This document shows positions 42,048-50,871 of a stretch of 62,529 bases of DNA, piece after piece. This stretch comes from Halochromatium glycolicum. GTDB lineage: Bacteria; Pseudomonadota; Gammaproteobacteria; Chromatiales; Chromatiaceae. Below the pieces are notes generated by a model, which saw only the letters and a list, made by a program, of their open reading frames with translations, was not told the origin of the DNA and did not search any database. A program made the position numbers and the translations under genes. Location: NCBI RefSeq assembly GCF_016584085.1, contig NZ_NRSJ01000027.1, forward strand, positions 1 to 62,529. The letters are read 5' to 3'. Numbering within the stretch: position 1 is the first letter of the stretch; the number at the start of each line of letters is the position of its first letter.

Positions 42048-42245
42048 TTAGCAGTAGGGCATCATCCGCCGCGCAGCCCGGTTATCAGCCTTGTGCAACA
42101 GATGGTTCTTGCGCAGCTGACGCTTACGCTTGGTCGCCTTCTTGGTCAGGATATGGCGCCGGTGAGAGGCGTTACGCTTGAACAATCCGCTCGCCGTCTG
42201 CGCAAAGCGCTTTGCGGCACCGCGGTTCGTTTTGATCTTGGGCAT
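42048..42245 (-). CDS. rpmI: 50S ribosomal protein L35
   Basis: 65 residues, [14 protein letters not shown] at the N-terminus and [19 protein letters not shown] in the middle. ATG 42245 is the family start; the longer frame from 42431 is not. It is separated from infC by about 600 bp instead of the usual short gap. Confidence 0.97.
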   Translation of the reverse strand: MPKIKTNRGAAKRFAQTASGLFKRNASHRRHILTKKATKRKRQLRKNHLLHKADNRAARRMMPYC

Positions 42246-42849
42246 TTTGATTCTCCATGAGAGTTCGGCCGTCGGCTTGGCCGGCGACTTGTTTCGTTTG
42301 CTGCGGCACACCGGAAGCCCGGCCCGAGCACCGCGTCTTGTTATCGCGCGACGAAGCGCGTTCCTCAGGCGGCCGCTGACGGCCGGCGCTGAATTCAGGC
42401 GACGAGCACGCTGAGCGACAGCCGTGCTCATCAGGATTCGATCGTAGCCCCTTACGAGGAGGGCCCTACCACCTCGACGGCATTACCGCACGACCCAACA
42501 GCTAGGACGCCCCACCAGAATGCGCCCGAGTCACCCGATGCGAGCGATCCATTCAGGCTATGCTGTTGCCCTGTTTGGGCTGATCGAACAGCTCAAGCCG
42601 CCGAGCCGAGGGTACGGCGGGCGCAAAATCGACCACCGACAAGGCTGGAGGCCCATCAAGACGCCCGCTTGCCTCACCCAAGCCCTGATTTCGCAAGCCG
42701 CAGAACCCACCCAATTAAGCTTCTCAGGCGCCGGCTTCCGGAACGCCGTCAAGATGACCGCGTCGCACCGTTAGCCACAAACCAGTAAGGCGAACGGCAC
42801 GCCTGATGCCGTGCCCGAGCACGGTCGCCTAGCCGATCAAACCAGGACG
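42246..42849. other. Unusually long spacer between infC and rpmI
   Basis: 604 bp where the same-strand infC and rpmI genes are normally close together. A possible stem (GGCACG/CGTGCC) lies near 42798-42818, just after the infC stop, without a T-run. Frames of 60-84 codons on either strand have no recognisable sequence. Probably holds a separate promoter for rpmI-rplT. Confidence 0.5.
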
Positions 42850-43368
42850 CTACCTCTTCTTCGGTCCGAGCACCATGACCATCTGCCGTCCTTCCATCTG
42901 CGGCTGCTGCTCGACGATGCTGATATCGGACAGATCGTTTTCGACCCTCCGCAGGAGCTCCAAGCCGAGCTCACGGTGCGCATGCTCGCGCCCGCGAAAG
43001 CGCATCGTCACTTTGGCCTTATCGCCTTCGCTCAAGAAACGGGTCAGGTTCTTCAGCTTGACGTTGTAATCGCCAATATCGGTACCCGGACGAAACTTGA
43101 CCTCTTTGACCTGGACCTGTTTTTGCTTCTTGCGCGCCTCGTTCTGTTTCTTCTTTTGATCGAACCGAAAGCGCCCGTAATCCATCAGCCGGCAGACCGG
43201 GGGATCAGCGTTCGGGACGATCTCGACGAGATCCAGATTCGCTTCCGCGGCCTTTTGCTTGGCCTCTGAAAGGTCGAGGATACCGACCTGCTCGCCGTCT
43301 TCGGCGATCAAGCGAACCTGTGGAACCGAGATCTCGTCATTGACGCGGTTACGTTTTGGTGCAGCGAT
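42850..43368 (-). CDS. infC: Translation initiation factor IF-3 (rare ATC start codon)
   Basis: 172 residues. Seen: [55 protein letters not shown] and [14 protein letters not shown]. The frame has no ATG/GTG at the right place. The start is ATC at 43368 (ATC GCT GCA CCA AAA), with GGAGGA 8 bp upstream. Non-canonical AUU/AUC starts on infC let IF-3 repress its own translation; this is known in E. coli. Automated callers will tend to place the start at TTG 43311 and lose 19 residues. Confidence 0.93.
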   Translation of the reverse strand: MAAPKRNRVNDEISVPQVRLIAEDGEQVGILDLSEAKQKAAEANLDLVEIVPNADPPVCRLMDYGRFRFDQKKKQNEARKKQKQVQVKEVKFRPGTDIGDYNVKLKNLTRFLSEGDKAKVTMRFRGREHAHRELGLELLRRVENDLSDISIVEQQPQMEGRQMVMVLGPKKR

Positions 43369-43576
43369 AGCAGACTTCCTCCGAGCTCAACGAAAATACG
43401 GGAACGACGCCGCTCCGACCGACTCGCTTCCTTGACATCCAGTGCCGAGGCCGCCTTCCCAAAGGTATCAACCCACGGACCGGTGTGAGCTGAATCGGTG
43501 AACCCAACCCACCGGAGAGCGTATCAGCGACCGCTGTCCCAGGCAGAGAGCCAGCAAAGGCGGGCGAGCTGCCTCA

Positions 43577-45496
43577 TCAGACTGTGCGCTGGGCGACCTC
43601 CTCGTCCAGGCGTTGCGCCAGCGCATCGATCGCGACAACCCCGAGGTCGTTCCCCCGACGATCACGGAGCGCCAAGGTCTCATTCTCCATTTCCCGATCG
43701 CCGATGACGAGCAGGTACGGCACCTTCTGCAGCGTATGCTCGCGAATCTTAAAGCCGATCTTCTCATTCCTCAAGTCGGCATCGATGCGGAAACCCTTCT
43801 CACGCAGTATCTTAGTGACCTTCTCGGCATAGGGCCGTTGATGATCGGTAATGGTCAGCACAACAGCCTGGACCGGGGCGAGCCAGAGCGGCAAAGCACC
43901 GGCATAGTGCTCGATCAGGATGCCGATGAATCGTTCCATCGAGCCGAGGATCGCGCGGTGAATCATCACCGGCACCTGTTTCGCATTGTCCTCGGCAATA
44001 TAGTAGGCGCCGAGTCGGCCCGGCATCGAGAAATCCACTTGGATCGTGCCGCACTGCCAGGTCCGACCGATGCTGTCGCGCAGCGTGAACTCGATCTTCG
44101 GGCCATAGAAGGCGCCTTCGCCCGGTTGAACGCGGAAGCTAAGCCCCTTGTCGGTCAGCGACCTGTCCAGTGCGGCCTCACCCTTGTCCCAGAGCTCATC
44201 GCTACCGACGCGCTTTTCCGGTCGCAGCGATAGTGCCAGGTCGATCTGATCGAAGCCGAAGTCGTGATAGGTCTCGAACACCATGTCGATCAGCGTCGCA
44301 ACCTCTTGCTGCAGCTGATCCTCGGTACAGAAGACATGCGCGTCATCCTGGGTGAAACGGCGCGCACGCATCAGCCCATGCAACGTGCCCGATGGCTCGC
44401 TGCGGTGCACGACGCCGAACTCGGCGATCTTTAGGGGCAGATCGCGATAACTCTTCAGGCCTTCATTGAAGATCTGGATATGCCCCGGACAGTTCATCGG
44501 CTTGATCGCGTAGTCGCGTTCGTCAAGCTCGGTTGTGAACATGTCGTCAGCGAACTTCTCCCAGTGCCCCGAGCGCTCCCAGAGCGAGCGGTCCAGCAGC
44601 TGCGGCGTCTCGACTTCCTGATAACCGTATTCGTCGAGTTTGGCGCGCATGTAGTTCTCGACCTGGCGATAGACGATCCGGCCCTTCTGGTGCCAGAACG
44701 CCATCCCCGGCGCCTCGTCCTGGAAATGGAAGAGATCGAGCTGCTTGCCGAGCTTGCGGTGGTCGCGCTTCTCAGCCTCTTCCAGCCGCTTCAGATAGGC
44801 CTTGAGCTCCTTCTTGTCGCGCCAAGCGGTCCCGTAGATGCGCTGCAGCATCGGATTGCGCGAGTCGCCGCGCCAGTAGGCACCGGCGACCTTCGTGAGC
44901 TTGAAGCCATTACCGAGCCGGCCGGTACTCGGCAGGTGCGGCCCCCGGCAGACATCGAACCAATCGCCTTGCCGATAGACCGAGACCGCCTCGCCCTCAG
45001 GGATGATGTCGTCGATGATCTCGACCTTGTAAAGCTCGCCGAGATCGTGGAAGGTCGACTTAGCCTGTTCCCGGTCCCAGACCTCACGAACGATAGGCAG
45101 ATCCCGTTTGACGATCTCGTGCATGCGCTGCTCGATCGCGGCGAGATCATCGGGCGTAAAGGGCTCATCGCGGGCGAAGTCGTAGTAGAAGCCGTTCTCG
45201 ATGGCCGGCCCAATCGTCACCTGCGTGCCCGGATAGAGCTCCTGCACGGCCTGCGCCATTACGTGCGCCGCGTCGTGACGCAGCAGTTCGAGGGCCTCTT
45301 CATCGTCGCGGCTGGTCACGATCGCGAGCTCGGCGTCATCGGCGACCTGGTAAGACGTATCCACGAGCCTACCGTCAACCCGCCCAGCGAGGGCCGCCTT
45401 CGCGAGCCCTGGGCCGATGTCTTCGGCGACCTGATGGACCGAGACAGGCGCATCATAGTGGCGCTCAGAGCCATCCGGGAGCGTGATCGTGGGCAT
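43577..45496 (-). CDS. thrS: Threonyl-tRNA synthetase
   Basis: 639 residues. Domains: N-terminal TGS ([19 protein letters not shown]), editing domain with [17 protein letters not shown] and the FYYDF motif, class II core ([31 protein letters not shown]-type [38 protein letters not shown]) and anticodon-binding C-terminus. First gene of thrS-infC-rpmI-rplT-pheST-ihfA. Confidence 0.98.
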   Translation of the reverse strand: MPTITLPDGSERHYDAPVSVHQVAEDIGPGLAKAALAGRVDGRLVDTSYQVADDAELAIVTSRDDEEALELLRHDAAHVMAQAVQELYPGTQVTIGPAIENGFYYDFARDEPFTPDDLAAIEQRMHEIVKRDLPIVREVWDREQAKSTFHDLGELYKVEIIDDIIPEGEAVSVYRQGDWFDVCRGPHLPSTGRLGNGFKLTKVAGAYWRGDSRNPMLQRIYGTAWRDKKELKAYLKRLEEAEKRDHRKLGKQLDLFHFQDEAPGMAFWHQKGRIVYRQVENYMRAKLDEYGYQEVETPQLLDRSLWERSGHWEKFADDMFTTELDERDYAIKPMNCPGHIQIFNEGLKSYRDLPLKIAEFGVVHRSEPSGTLHGLMRARRFTQDDAHVFCTEDQLQQEVATLIDMVFETYHDFGFDQIDLALSLRPEKRVGSDELWDKGEAALDRSLTDKGLSFRVQPGEGAFYGPKIEFTLRDSIGRTWQCGTIQVDFSMPGRLGAYYIAEDNAKQVPVMIHRAILGSMERFIGILIEHYAGALPLWLAPVQAVVLTITDHQRPYAEKVTKILREKGFRIDADLRNEKIGFKIREHTLQKVPYLLVIGDREMENETLALRDRRGNDLGVVAIDALAQRLDEEVAQRTV

Positions 45497-45830
45497 CTAA
45501 CTACTCAACGCTGATTCAGTGGTGACCGATACGAGGGGCCACATGATGAATGACGAGAAAATTCAACCGGGCTGTATCCTTAAGGCGCCCTATCAACATG
45601 CCCGCCTAGCCGACACAAGCTGCTGAATCATAGGCCGTATGAGGGCATTCTGATAGGGCCTCTTAACGCATGCCTGACCATCTTGCCGCAGAATCGATAC
45701 GACGGGTCTGCCGCCTGATCGGAGATCCTGATCGGAGATCAGGAGCACGAGGTCCAAACCAAAACCGCCAGCCCTTAACGACACGGCGCATCGAAGGCAC
45801 CGGATCAAGGCTGGCGGCTCGGGAACGAGT
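45497..45830. other. Intergenic region upstream of thrS
   Basis: 334 bp between thrS and tRNA-Val, both on the minus strand. It holds the palindromic element at 45580-45666 and a short direct repeat of gatcctgatcggagatc type near 45720-45738. No gene recognised. Confidence 0.5.
45580..45666 (+). repeat. Second inverted-repeat element family, copy 2
   Basis: The two 24-bp ends, starting TTAAGGCGCCCTATCA (45580) and finishing TGATAGGGCCTCTTAA (45666), are inverse complements at about 20 of 24 positions. The inverse complement resembles the element at 4864-4963 over GGCTAGGCG...TGATAGGGC. Length 87 bp. Confidence 0.7.
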
Positions 45831-45907
45831 TGGTAGGCGCGATTGGACTCGAACCAACGACCCCCACCATGTCAAGGTGGTGCTCTAACCAGCTGAGCTA
45901 CGCGCCT
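45831..45907 (-). tRNA. tRNA-Val (anticodon GAC)
   Basis: 77 nt with encoded CCA. Acceptor AGGCGCG/CGCGCCT; anticodon stem CCACC/GGTGG with loop TTGACAT, anticodon GAC; T-arm GGTTCGAGTCC. Confidence 0.96.
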
Positions 45908-46261
45908 GTCGAAGCCGGTCATTATAGATGTCTGGCGCCGCCAGTCAACAGCTTGATCGGGCGCCATCCGGCCTTAGGCTCGATGCCCGTGTTTGCGCGC
46001 TCGAGTTGAGCTGTTCCACCCTGCCATGAGATCGGTTTGGCGCAACGCGCCGATCCGCTGTGGCATGCCTTCGTGACATGCCTGCCGCAGCACCACGGCA
46101 CTCGGGCTGTTGATGCCGAGTTCGGTGACCGTACCGCTCAGCTTCTTGCAATACTGCAACGCAGAGCACTCCTGCGAGTCTGCACTTGTTGAAACGCACA
46201 GGAGGACCTATCATGCGCGGCTTGGTCGGACTCTGGAGTTCCGTCGCCCATGTAGCGTTCG
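45908..46261. other. Intergenic region between tRNA-Val and tRNA-Thr
   Basis: 354 bp. A minus-strand frame 45974-46159 (61 codons, TTG start with GGAG upstream) begins MQYCKKLSGTVTEL; I cannot recognise it and do not call it as a gene. Nothing else seen. Confidence 0.35.
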
Positions 46262-46337
<76 letters not shown>

Positions 46338-46701
46338 ACTCGCATATCGGTCGTCTGCGAGCTGGGCCCAGCGACCACTTCCAGCCGCTCTAAGCCCCTT
46401 CCTCCGCCTCGGACCAGCGGCATCCCCACCCTACCCCGAACCCTGCTTCGGAGGTCAACGCACCCTGCGTTGCCGACCTTTGGCCCCATGCAGGCTCAGC
46501 AATCGTCGCAACGCTCGGCTCGAGCTCGTCAGAATCAGACAGCCGTTCTCATTGCCGATAGGTCAGCGCCGTCAGCAGTCCAATCGTTCAAGATCGACTC
46601 GAGGATGCAGCCGATCACAACGCATCGGCAAGCTTGACAAATTAGTATTCGCTTATATACTGATGCTAATTCTGATGGTATCAATCTGTAGGAGGTCCGT
46701 C
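46338..46701. other. Region between tRNA-Thr and the 48-residue peptide gene
   Basis: 364 bp with no gene. Its last 70 bp are AT-rich and carry the sigma-70 promoter and GGAGG site of the small gene at 46702. Confidence 0.5.
46634..46661 (+). promoter_or_regulatory. Canonical sigma-70 promoter
   Basis: Perfect -35 TTGACA (46634-46639), 16-bp spacer, and -10 TATACT (46656-46661) in an AT-rich patch. Transcription would start near 46668, giving a leader of about 34 nt that holds GGAGG (46691-46695) before ATG 46702. One of the strongest-looking promoters in the window. Confidence 0.8.
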
Positions 46702-46848
46702 ATGTTGGCACCCCTTGCAATCGTTGCGCTCTTGATCGGTGGCTCCCAGGCCGCCATCGTCATCTCGGACGAGGAAGGCGCGAGAAATCAGCAGCCCACC
46801 GTCGCGCAAGTCGAAACGGTCAAGTCTGGCGAACTACCGGCCGAGTAG
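46702..46848 (+). CDS. 48-residue exported or membrane peptide
   Basis: Unrecognised small protein. N-terminal hydrophobic stretch MLAPLAIVALLIGGSQA looks like a signal peptide or membrane anchor, followed by an acidic, Gln-containing tail (ISDEEGARNQQ, ending ELPAE). Support for a real gene: consensus promoter at 46634-46661, GGAGG 6 bp before ATG, and an 8-bp GC hairpin right after the stop. A missing lipobox cysteine argues against a lipoprotein. It lies directly upstream of ssrA. Confidence 0.65.
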   Translation: MLAPLAIVALLIGGSQAAIVISDEEGARNQQPTVAQVETVKSGELPAE

Positions 46849-46863
46849 TACGGCGAGCATCGT

Positions 46864-46885
46864 GCTGCCCCTGGTCGGGGGCAGC
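46864..46885 (+). terminator. Hairpin after the small peptide gene
   Basis: GCTGCCCC (46864-46871) and GGGGCAGC (46878-46885) form a perfect 8-bp stem with a 6-nt loop. There is no T-run, so factor-independent termination is uncertain. Confidence 0.5.
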
Positions 46886-46972
46886 AAACGCTTGATTGCG
46901 GTGCCGCCGAGACACCCCTTTATCGCGTTGCGAAGGAACCAATGCAGTGGTAGTTTGTCAACTTGAATACCT

Positions 46973-47332
46973 GGGGGCGACCTGGCTTCGACGTGGGTCA
47001 CAAAACCTGAGGTGCATGCCGAGGTGCGGGTTACCTCGTAAAACTATCCGCAACTCAATAGTTGCCAACGACGACAACTACGCCCTCGCTGCTTAAACCC
47101 AGCGGGCCTCACACCGTCACTTGCCTGTGGGCGGCGGACTCGTGGGGTAACCTCACACAGGATCGCGGTGAAGGGAGCTCGGACCTGAACCGCTAAAACC
47201 TCATTCGAGATCGCCGACCAATCGCCCTGCCCCTCGGGCGTTGGAAGGTTAAAAATAATAGAGTGGGCTAAGCATGTAGGACCGAAGGCGGAGGGCTCGC
47301 GGACGCGGGTTCGATTCCCGCCGCCTCCACCA
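46973..47332 (+). ncRNA. ssrA: Transfer-messenger RNA (tmRNA)
   Basis: 360 nt. The 5' end GGGGGCGACCTGGCTTCGAC and 3' end CGCCTCC-ACCA pair as the tRNA-like acceptor, with GGTTCGATTCC T-arm. The tag frame at 47064-47096 encodes ANDDNYALAA and ends in TAA. It rescues stalled ribosomes with SmpB. Its 3' end is duplicated at 51267-51280, marking it as an integration site. Confidence 0.97.
47319..47332 (+). other. attL-like site at the 3' end of ssrA
   Basis: CGCCGCCTCCACCA, the last 14 bases of tmRNA, recurs exactly at 51267-51280 in the same orientation. The 3' end of ssrA is a classic target for tyrosine integrases; the duplication is what integration would leave. Confidence 0.65.
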
Positions 47333-47874
47333 TTTAATCACCCTAACCCGTTGATTCTGAAAGCAATTTCAGGACCGGATTAGAGGCACACCCACAAATC
47401 TACCCACAAACGCGTCTGCAATAGACACTTCCCGGCGGGGGCGCGCTCGATTTCCTCAACCTGAGGGGATCTGCTCCGCTGGCGACGATTCGCCATCACA
47501 CTGTGCCCCAACTCAAGTCTGAGCCGAGCAGCCGATTCAGCGAGCGGCCCGAACGGATCAGACCTCTGCCCGCGCCCCTGCTGGCGCTCGCTGGTGTCAA
47601 TGCCCGCTTGGTCGCCTAGATTGATAGGCAGAACCTATCGGGCATGGAAGTGGCGGGATCGTAGAGACAACGGCTTAGCGAAAAGCAAGCACGAAACGCA
47701 CCCATAGACGCTGCCTATCGTCCCGACATGGCACGATTGTTGCTTTCTACTCCAAAACCTCTGAGAGGTCGTCACATAGCCCTTACCTCGGACGCACAGA
47801 AGCCCGCAGGGCGGGCCTAGCGGGCTTGGAAGGGGTCCGGGGCGTCCATGCCCCTGTGCTGTCATGTCAGTCCA
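47333..47874. other. Left end of the ssrA island, no intact gene
   Basis: 542 bp. Near the left edge CCCACAAA occurs twice (about 47391-47410), like arm-type sites of phage-type integrases, but no integrase gene is present. A GC-rich inverted repeat AAGCCCGC/GCGGGCTT lies at 47800-47827 and could terminate the minus-strand remnants. A minus frame 47635-47865 is not protein-like. Confidence 0.5.
47800..47827 (-). terminator. Candidate terminator hairpin
   Basis: AAGCCCGC and GCGGGCTT form an 8-bp stem with a 12-nt loop, located after the minus-strand pseudogene block. The same stem sequence occurs in the terminator at 51401-51426. Confidence 0.4.
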
Positions 47875-48342
47875 CTAGCAAATCGCTTGTGCGGTACGAA
47901 GACCACTGCGCCGTCTCTGTCGATCGTCAGGAATCCGACGATGTAGCGGCCCGGACTCGGGTGCACGCCGGGACGCTGAAGGCCGTATCCGCGTACCCCG
48001 CACGACGGGGACGTCATCGACACGATCGAGGAAGTGACCGACGGTAGCGGTGTCCCAACCGGGCAAGTGGGCCAGCAGCCAGCCCGGTGGTGGGCTTAGG
48101 TCACGCCACGCACCCAGGTGCTCAACGGCGAAGTTGTTGGAGGCCGATCCCATGGGCCGCGCCCGCCTCGACCGGCCCTCTGCCATCAATTCGAGTGCCT
48201 CGAGCGCGGCCCGGTGCTCTCGCCTGTGCTCATCGGCATCAGCGAGCCGCTGCCTCGCGTCTCGGCGAGCGCGATCCACGCGATCGAGCTTAGTGGCTGT
48301 CCATTTTCTACTTCCCGATGATCGCTCAACGCTGGCCCGCAA
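47875..48342 (-). pseudogene. Remnant resembling JetD/MksG (Toprim-type nuclease of a Wadjet-like locus)
   Basis: A 155-codon frame whose first part (LDRVDRARRDARQRL, then EHRREHRAALEALELM) looks like coiled coil. It then reads NFAVEHLGAWRDLSPPPG, LLAHLPGWDTATVGHFLDRV and DDVPVV, the kind of sequence found in the C-terminal part of JetD-like proteins. After that the frame becomes low-quality, and another frame gives YIVGFLTIDRDGAVVFVPH. It looks like fused, decayed fragments. The family assignment is from memory of the motif and needs a profile search. Confidence 0.4.
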
Positions 48343-48779
48343 ATCGGGAAGAAGTTGATGGACAGTTTCTTAGCCCGGTTCTCCGCCACCCGAACAGCGA
48401 TAGTCCCGATAGCAAGCTCCTCTCCTTCGAGTAGTCGCTCTGCCTCGCCCTTGCGACGGAGCACTTGCCTGTAGGCACCCGCACGTCGGTGGAGTTCGTC
48501 GAGCCCGCGCCGGAGATCTGCGAGGCCCGCGCGGGCGCGCGAATCATCCTCCCGGCAGCGATGCAGCGTTGCCCTGCCCTGGCTTCGAACTTCTTCTCGC
48601 GCCTTGCGTTGACCCTCGGCGATCCGAGTATCGGCCTCGGCCGAAGACAGCTCTTCGCGGCGTCGCGCGACTTCGTCGGCCGCCTGCAGAGCCTGTTGAA
48701 GACGCCGGAGCCAATCCTCGGCAGCGTTGACCTCCGCCGCGAGAGCCTCCTGGCGAGCGCCCTTTTTGCCGAGTTCTTT
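48186..48779 (-). pseudogene. Coiled-coil remnant of an SMC/MksB (JetC)-like protein
   Basis: The minus frame is open from 48779 to 48186. Down to about 48371 it reads as a long coiled coil rich in Ala, Arg, Glu and Leu (KELGKKGARQEALAAEV, then WLRRLQQALQAADEVARRRE, RRKGEAERLLEGEELAIG), as in the arms of SMC-like proteins. It has no start codon, no Walker motifs and is joined out of frame to the MksE-like fragment. Probably an internal piece left by deletions. Confidence 0.45.
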
Positions 48780-49070
48780 TGGTGCGGACGGTCTCGGCGG
48801 CTATCCGTTCGTCGAATTTCCTGCGCCGTGGATTGAGGGTGCGGACCAGCGCTTCCGTCCCCAATAAACCGGATAGCCTCTGCAGAAGCGTCTCGCGCTG
48901 GACCATACCTCCGTGCTGCAAGGTGGCGGGATCCAGGTACATCAGCGCGAGCGTCTGGCCGACGAGCATCTCGCCAACGGTGAGTTGGCGACGGCCGAGT
49001 CGATCCCCCGAGGGCAGCAGGTAGAAGTACCCGTCCGCCCGCTGGATCAGCTCACAGCCGAACCGCCGAT
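48780..49070 (-). pseudogene. MksE (JetB)-like condensin subunit fragment
   Basis: Reads RRFGCELIQRADGYFYLLP, GRRQLTVGEMLVGQTLALMY, LDPATLQHGG and LVRTLNPRRRKFDERIA, which fits the central winged-helix part of MukE/MksE-type subunits. The N-terminus is missing (fused out of frame to the MksF-like piece near 49062-49075) and the C-terminus is replaced by unrelated frame after AAETVR. Not expected to be functional. Confidence 0.5.
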
Positions 49071-49277
49071 GCGTGGACGCTCCGCACCGGGATCGACCAC
49101 GTCGCATACCTGTTCGAACATGTCGATCAGCACGTCTTCTTCGAACGACGCGAGCGACGCCCGGTCGGCCCGCAGGTAAAGGCCGGCAAGAAAACACAGG
49201 TCGAGCGTTTTCAGATCGAGATTGATCCGGTCTCGTGCGAGTGCAGCAATGAGGCGGCTAGGGTCCGATGGCATCAA
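49047..49277 (-). pseudogene. MksF-like condensin kleisin, N-terminal fragment
   Basis: 76 codons: SRLIAALARDRINLDLKTLD, LCFLAGLYLRADRASL and FEEDVLIDMFEQVCDVVDPG, then a frame change after GAERP. This fits the N-terminal winged-helix part of MukF/MksF-like subunits, which normally run to several hundred residues. Its ATG overlaps the abiEii stop by 4 bp, so the two loci were once adjacent and perhaps cotranscribed. Confidence 0.5.
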
Positions 49278-50148
49278 TCGCTCCTGCCGAGCTTCGCTGC
49301 GGCGATGGCGTGAGGCATGAGGAATCGGGCAACACCTTCGATCACCTCAGGTAGGCTGCCGGGACGAAGCGCCACGTTGTCCAGAAAAGCATTCCATTGA
49401 CGCTGCTTCTGCTCATCCTCGGCAAAGGCCGGAGTAAGGGCATCCGGTAGGTTGACCGGGACCTCGGTCTCGCGCCGTTCGAAGGTCGCGGCGATTGCAC
49501 GTGCCAGCCGGTCGTCGTCGAACGGAAACGACTGGCTGAGGAGCCAAATGTCATAGAAGTCCTTCATTCGGCTGTTCGCGCGTCCAAGCGCTACCATGGC
49601 CTGGAATTTCTCGGCAATCACCGTTTCGCGGGCGTACGCGCGCAAGCGAGGTGCGGGAAGGTCCAGCATGCACGGGTATCGATGAGCTCGGCACCCGGCT
49701 CCAACGCGTCTCCGAATGCGACGTCGACTGTTACAGCGATACGGGCACCACTGATCGATGCGGTCGTGCGCAGCCGCAGTCCGCCGTACTCGGGCTCCTC
49801 CCGGATCTGGTCGACACGTACCGCGTTCGAATCGAATTCGACGCCATCCTCGACGTCGATCGCGAGAATCTCCTTGAATGCTGCGACCATCGCCTCCGGG
49901 CTTGGATCGCCGAACCCCAACAGGTCGAGATCACGAGTAGCCCGGTGTGGGTCCGTAAACCAGCTCGCCAGCAGCATCGCGCCCTTGAGCACGAATCGGT
50001 CCGAAAAGGCCGACGTGCTGAGACGGTAAAGCAGGCGCTCCAACGCATAGCGGGTGAGTATCAGCTCGAAACTCTGTCCCGTTTCTCGGGAGAGATTCTG
50101 CAGACGCGCCCGCACGGAGGCGCCGACATTTCGGATCTCCCTAGGCAT
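49274..50148 (-). pseudogene. abiEii: AbiEii-type nucleotidyltransferase toxin, frameshifted
   Basis: Two overlapping frames together give a complete AbiEii. The first (from 50148) has FVLKGAMLLASWFTD and TRDLDLLGFGD, the nucleotidyltransferase core; the second (to 49274) has MLDLPAPRLRAYARETVIAEK, the FQAMVALGRANSRMKDFYD motif and the C-terminal helices. The shift lies at about 49677-49680, where ATCGATACCCG seems to have lost one T (ELID-YPCMLDLP if restored). AbiEii is the toxin of the type IV AbiE pair. It overlaps abiEi by 8 bp. Real decay or sequencing error cannot be told apart here. Confidence 0.8.
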
Positions 50149-50758
50149 TGGCGGTCAGTGCCTCGAGATACGGCCGCACGACTGTGGACACCCCGCCCTT
50201 CTCGGCTTGACGAGCGATTTCCGCCGGAGTTGCCTTGCGTTGCCTCAGCGCCTCTTGGAGCCCCTCGATCGCGACGGACTGGCCAACTTTCCCGCGATGT
50301 CGGAAGCAATCTGCCACCGTCTTGGCCACGCCGAAGACTTTCACCGACACGCCTTCGATCACGTGCGTCTCGATGCCCTGCCTCAGCAGGCTGTCTGTGA
50401 AACGCACAATGCGGATGCCCGTACCGCTGCGCTGCGACGCCCAGTCCTTGGGTCCGATCGCCATCCAAACTTTCGGAGGTAGCTGGTCGGTCAGGCCATG
50501 GAATGCCAGAGCCGAGACGAGACACACGATGCCCTTGGGCACCCGCTTCGCAGCCTCCGCCAGGCTGTGATTGGGGTCCAGGTCAGCATCTGGCAGCTGA
50601 TAGACGCCCCGCGACAGACGGATGACTTCGCCTGCCCGCTCCATACGACTCATTGTCGCCGCGGTCACGCCGGCCTCGCGCAGCTCGAGCAGGCGCATGA
50701 TTCCCTGCTTCTTCAGCAGGGTTTGGGCAAGCTCACGCTGCGTTCGGGGCTTTGCCAT
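50141..50758 (-). CDS. abiEi: AbiEi-family antitoxin / transcriptional repressor
   Basis: 205 residues. N-terminal winged helix (LLKKQGIMRLLELREAGVTA, then ATMSRMERAGEVIRLSRGVY) and the AbiEi C-terminal domain with VCLVSALAFHGLTDQLPPKV and TVADCFRHRGKVGQSVAIEG. In the family it represses its own operon and neutralises AbiEii without binding it. A perfect 10-bp inverted repeat spans the upstream region (50759-50807). The gene looks intact although the toxin is frameshifted. Confidence 0.88.
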   Translation of the reverse strand: MAKPRTQRELAQTLLKKQGIMRLLELREAGVTAATMSRMERAGEVIRLSRGVYQLPDADLDPNHSLAEAAKRVPKGIVCLVSALAFHGLTDQLPPKVWMAIGPKDWASQRSGTGIRIVRFTDSLLRQGIETHVIEGVSVKVFGVAKTVADCFRHRGKVGQSVAIEGLQEALRQRKATPAEIARQAEKGGVSTVVRPYLEALTANA

Positions 50759-50807
50759 TGATACAAATGCTCAATGTGTAGACCCTAGATACCGAGGATT
50801 TGTATCA
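50759..50807 (-). promoter_or_regulatory. Inverted-repeat operator of the abiE operon
   Basis: TGATACAAAT (50759-50768) and its exact inverse ATTTGTATCA (50798-50807) are 29 bp apart and begin directly next to the abiEi start codon. AbiEi proteins are known to repress by binding inverted repeats around their promoter, so this is the probable operator. Confidence 0.7.
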
Positions 50808-50871
50808 TTTGTCCGTGCGGCACGCTACCTTAATGAGCGCTGGCGGGCGGATGTGAGGTCAGTCGAGCATC

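Noticed and set aside
45974..46159. 61-codon minus-strand frame with TTG start
   Set aside because: A Shine-Dalgarno-like GGAG exists, but no recognisable sequence or context; left as a note.
47619..47640. Third copy of the GATAGG palindrome family
   Set aside because: A short GATAGG...CCTATC inverted repeat is present, but the match to the elements at 4864 and 45580 does not extend beyond it.
47635..47865. 76-codon minus-strand frame in the island
   Set aside because: Cys/Arg/Ser-rich sequence without pattern, overlapping the terminator-like hairpin.
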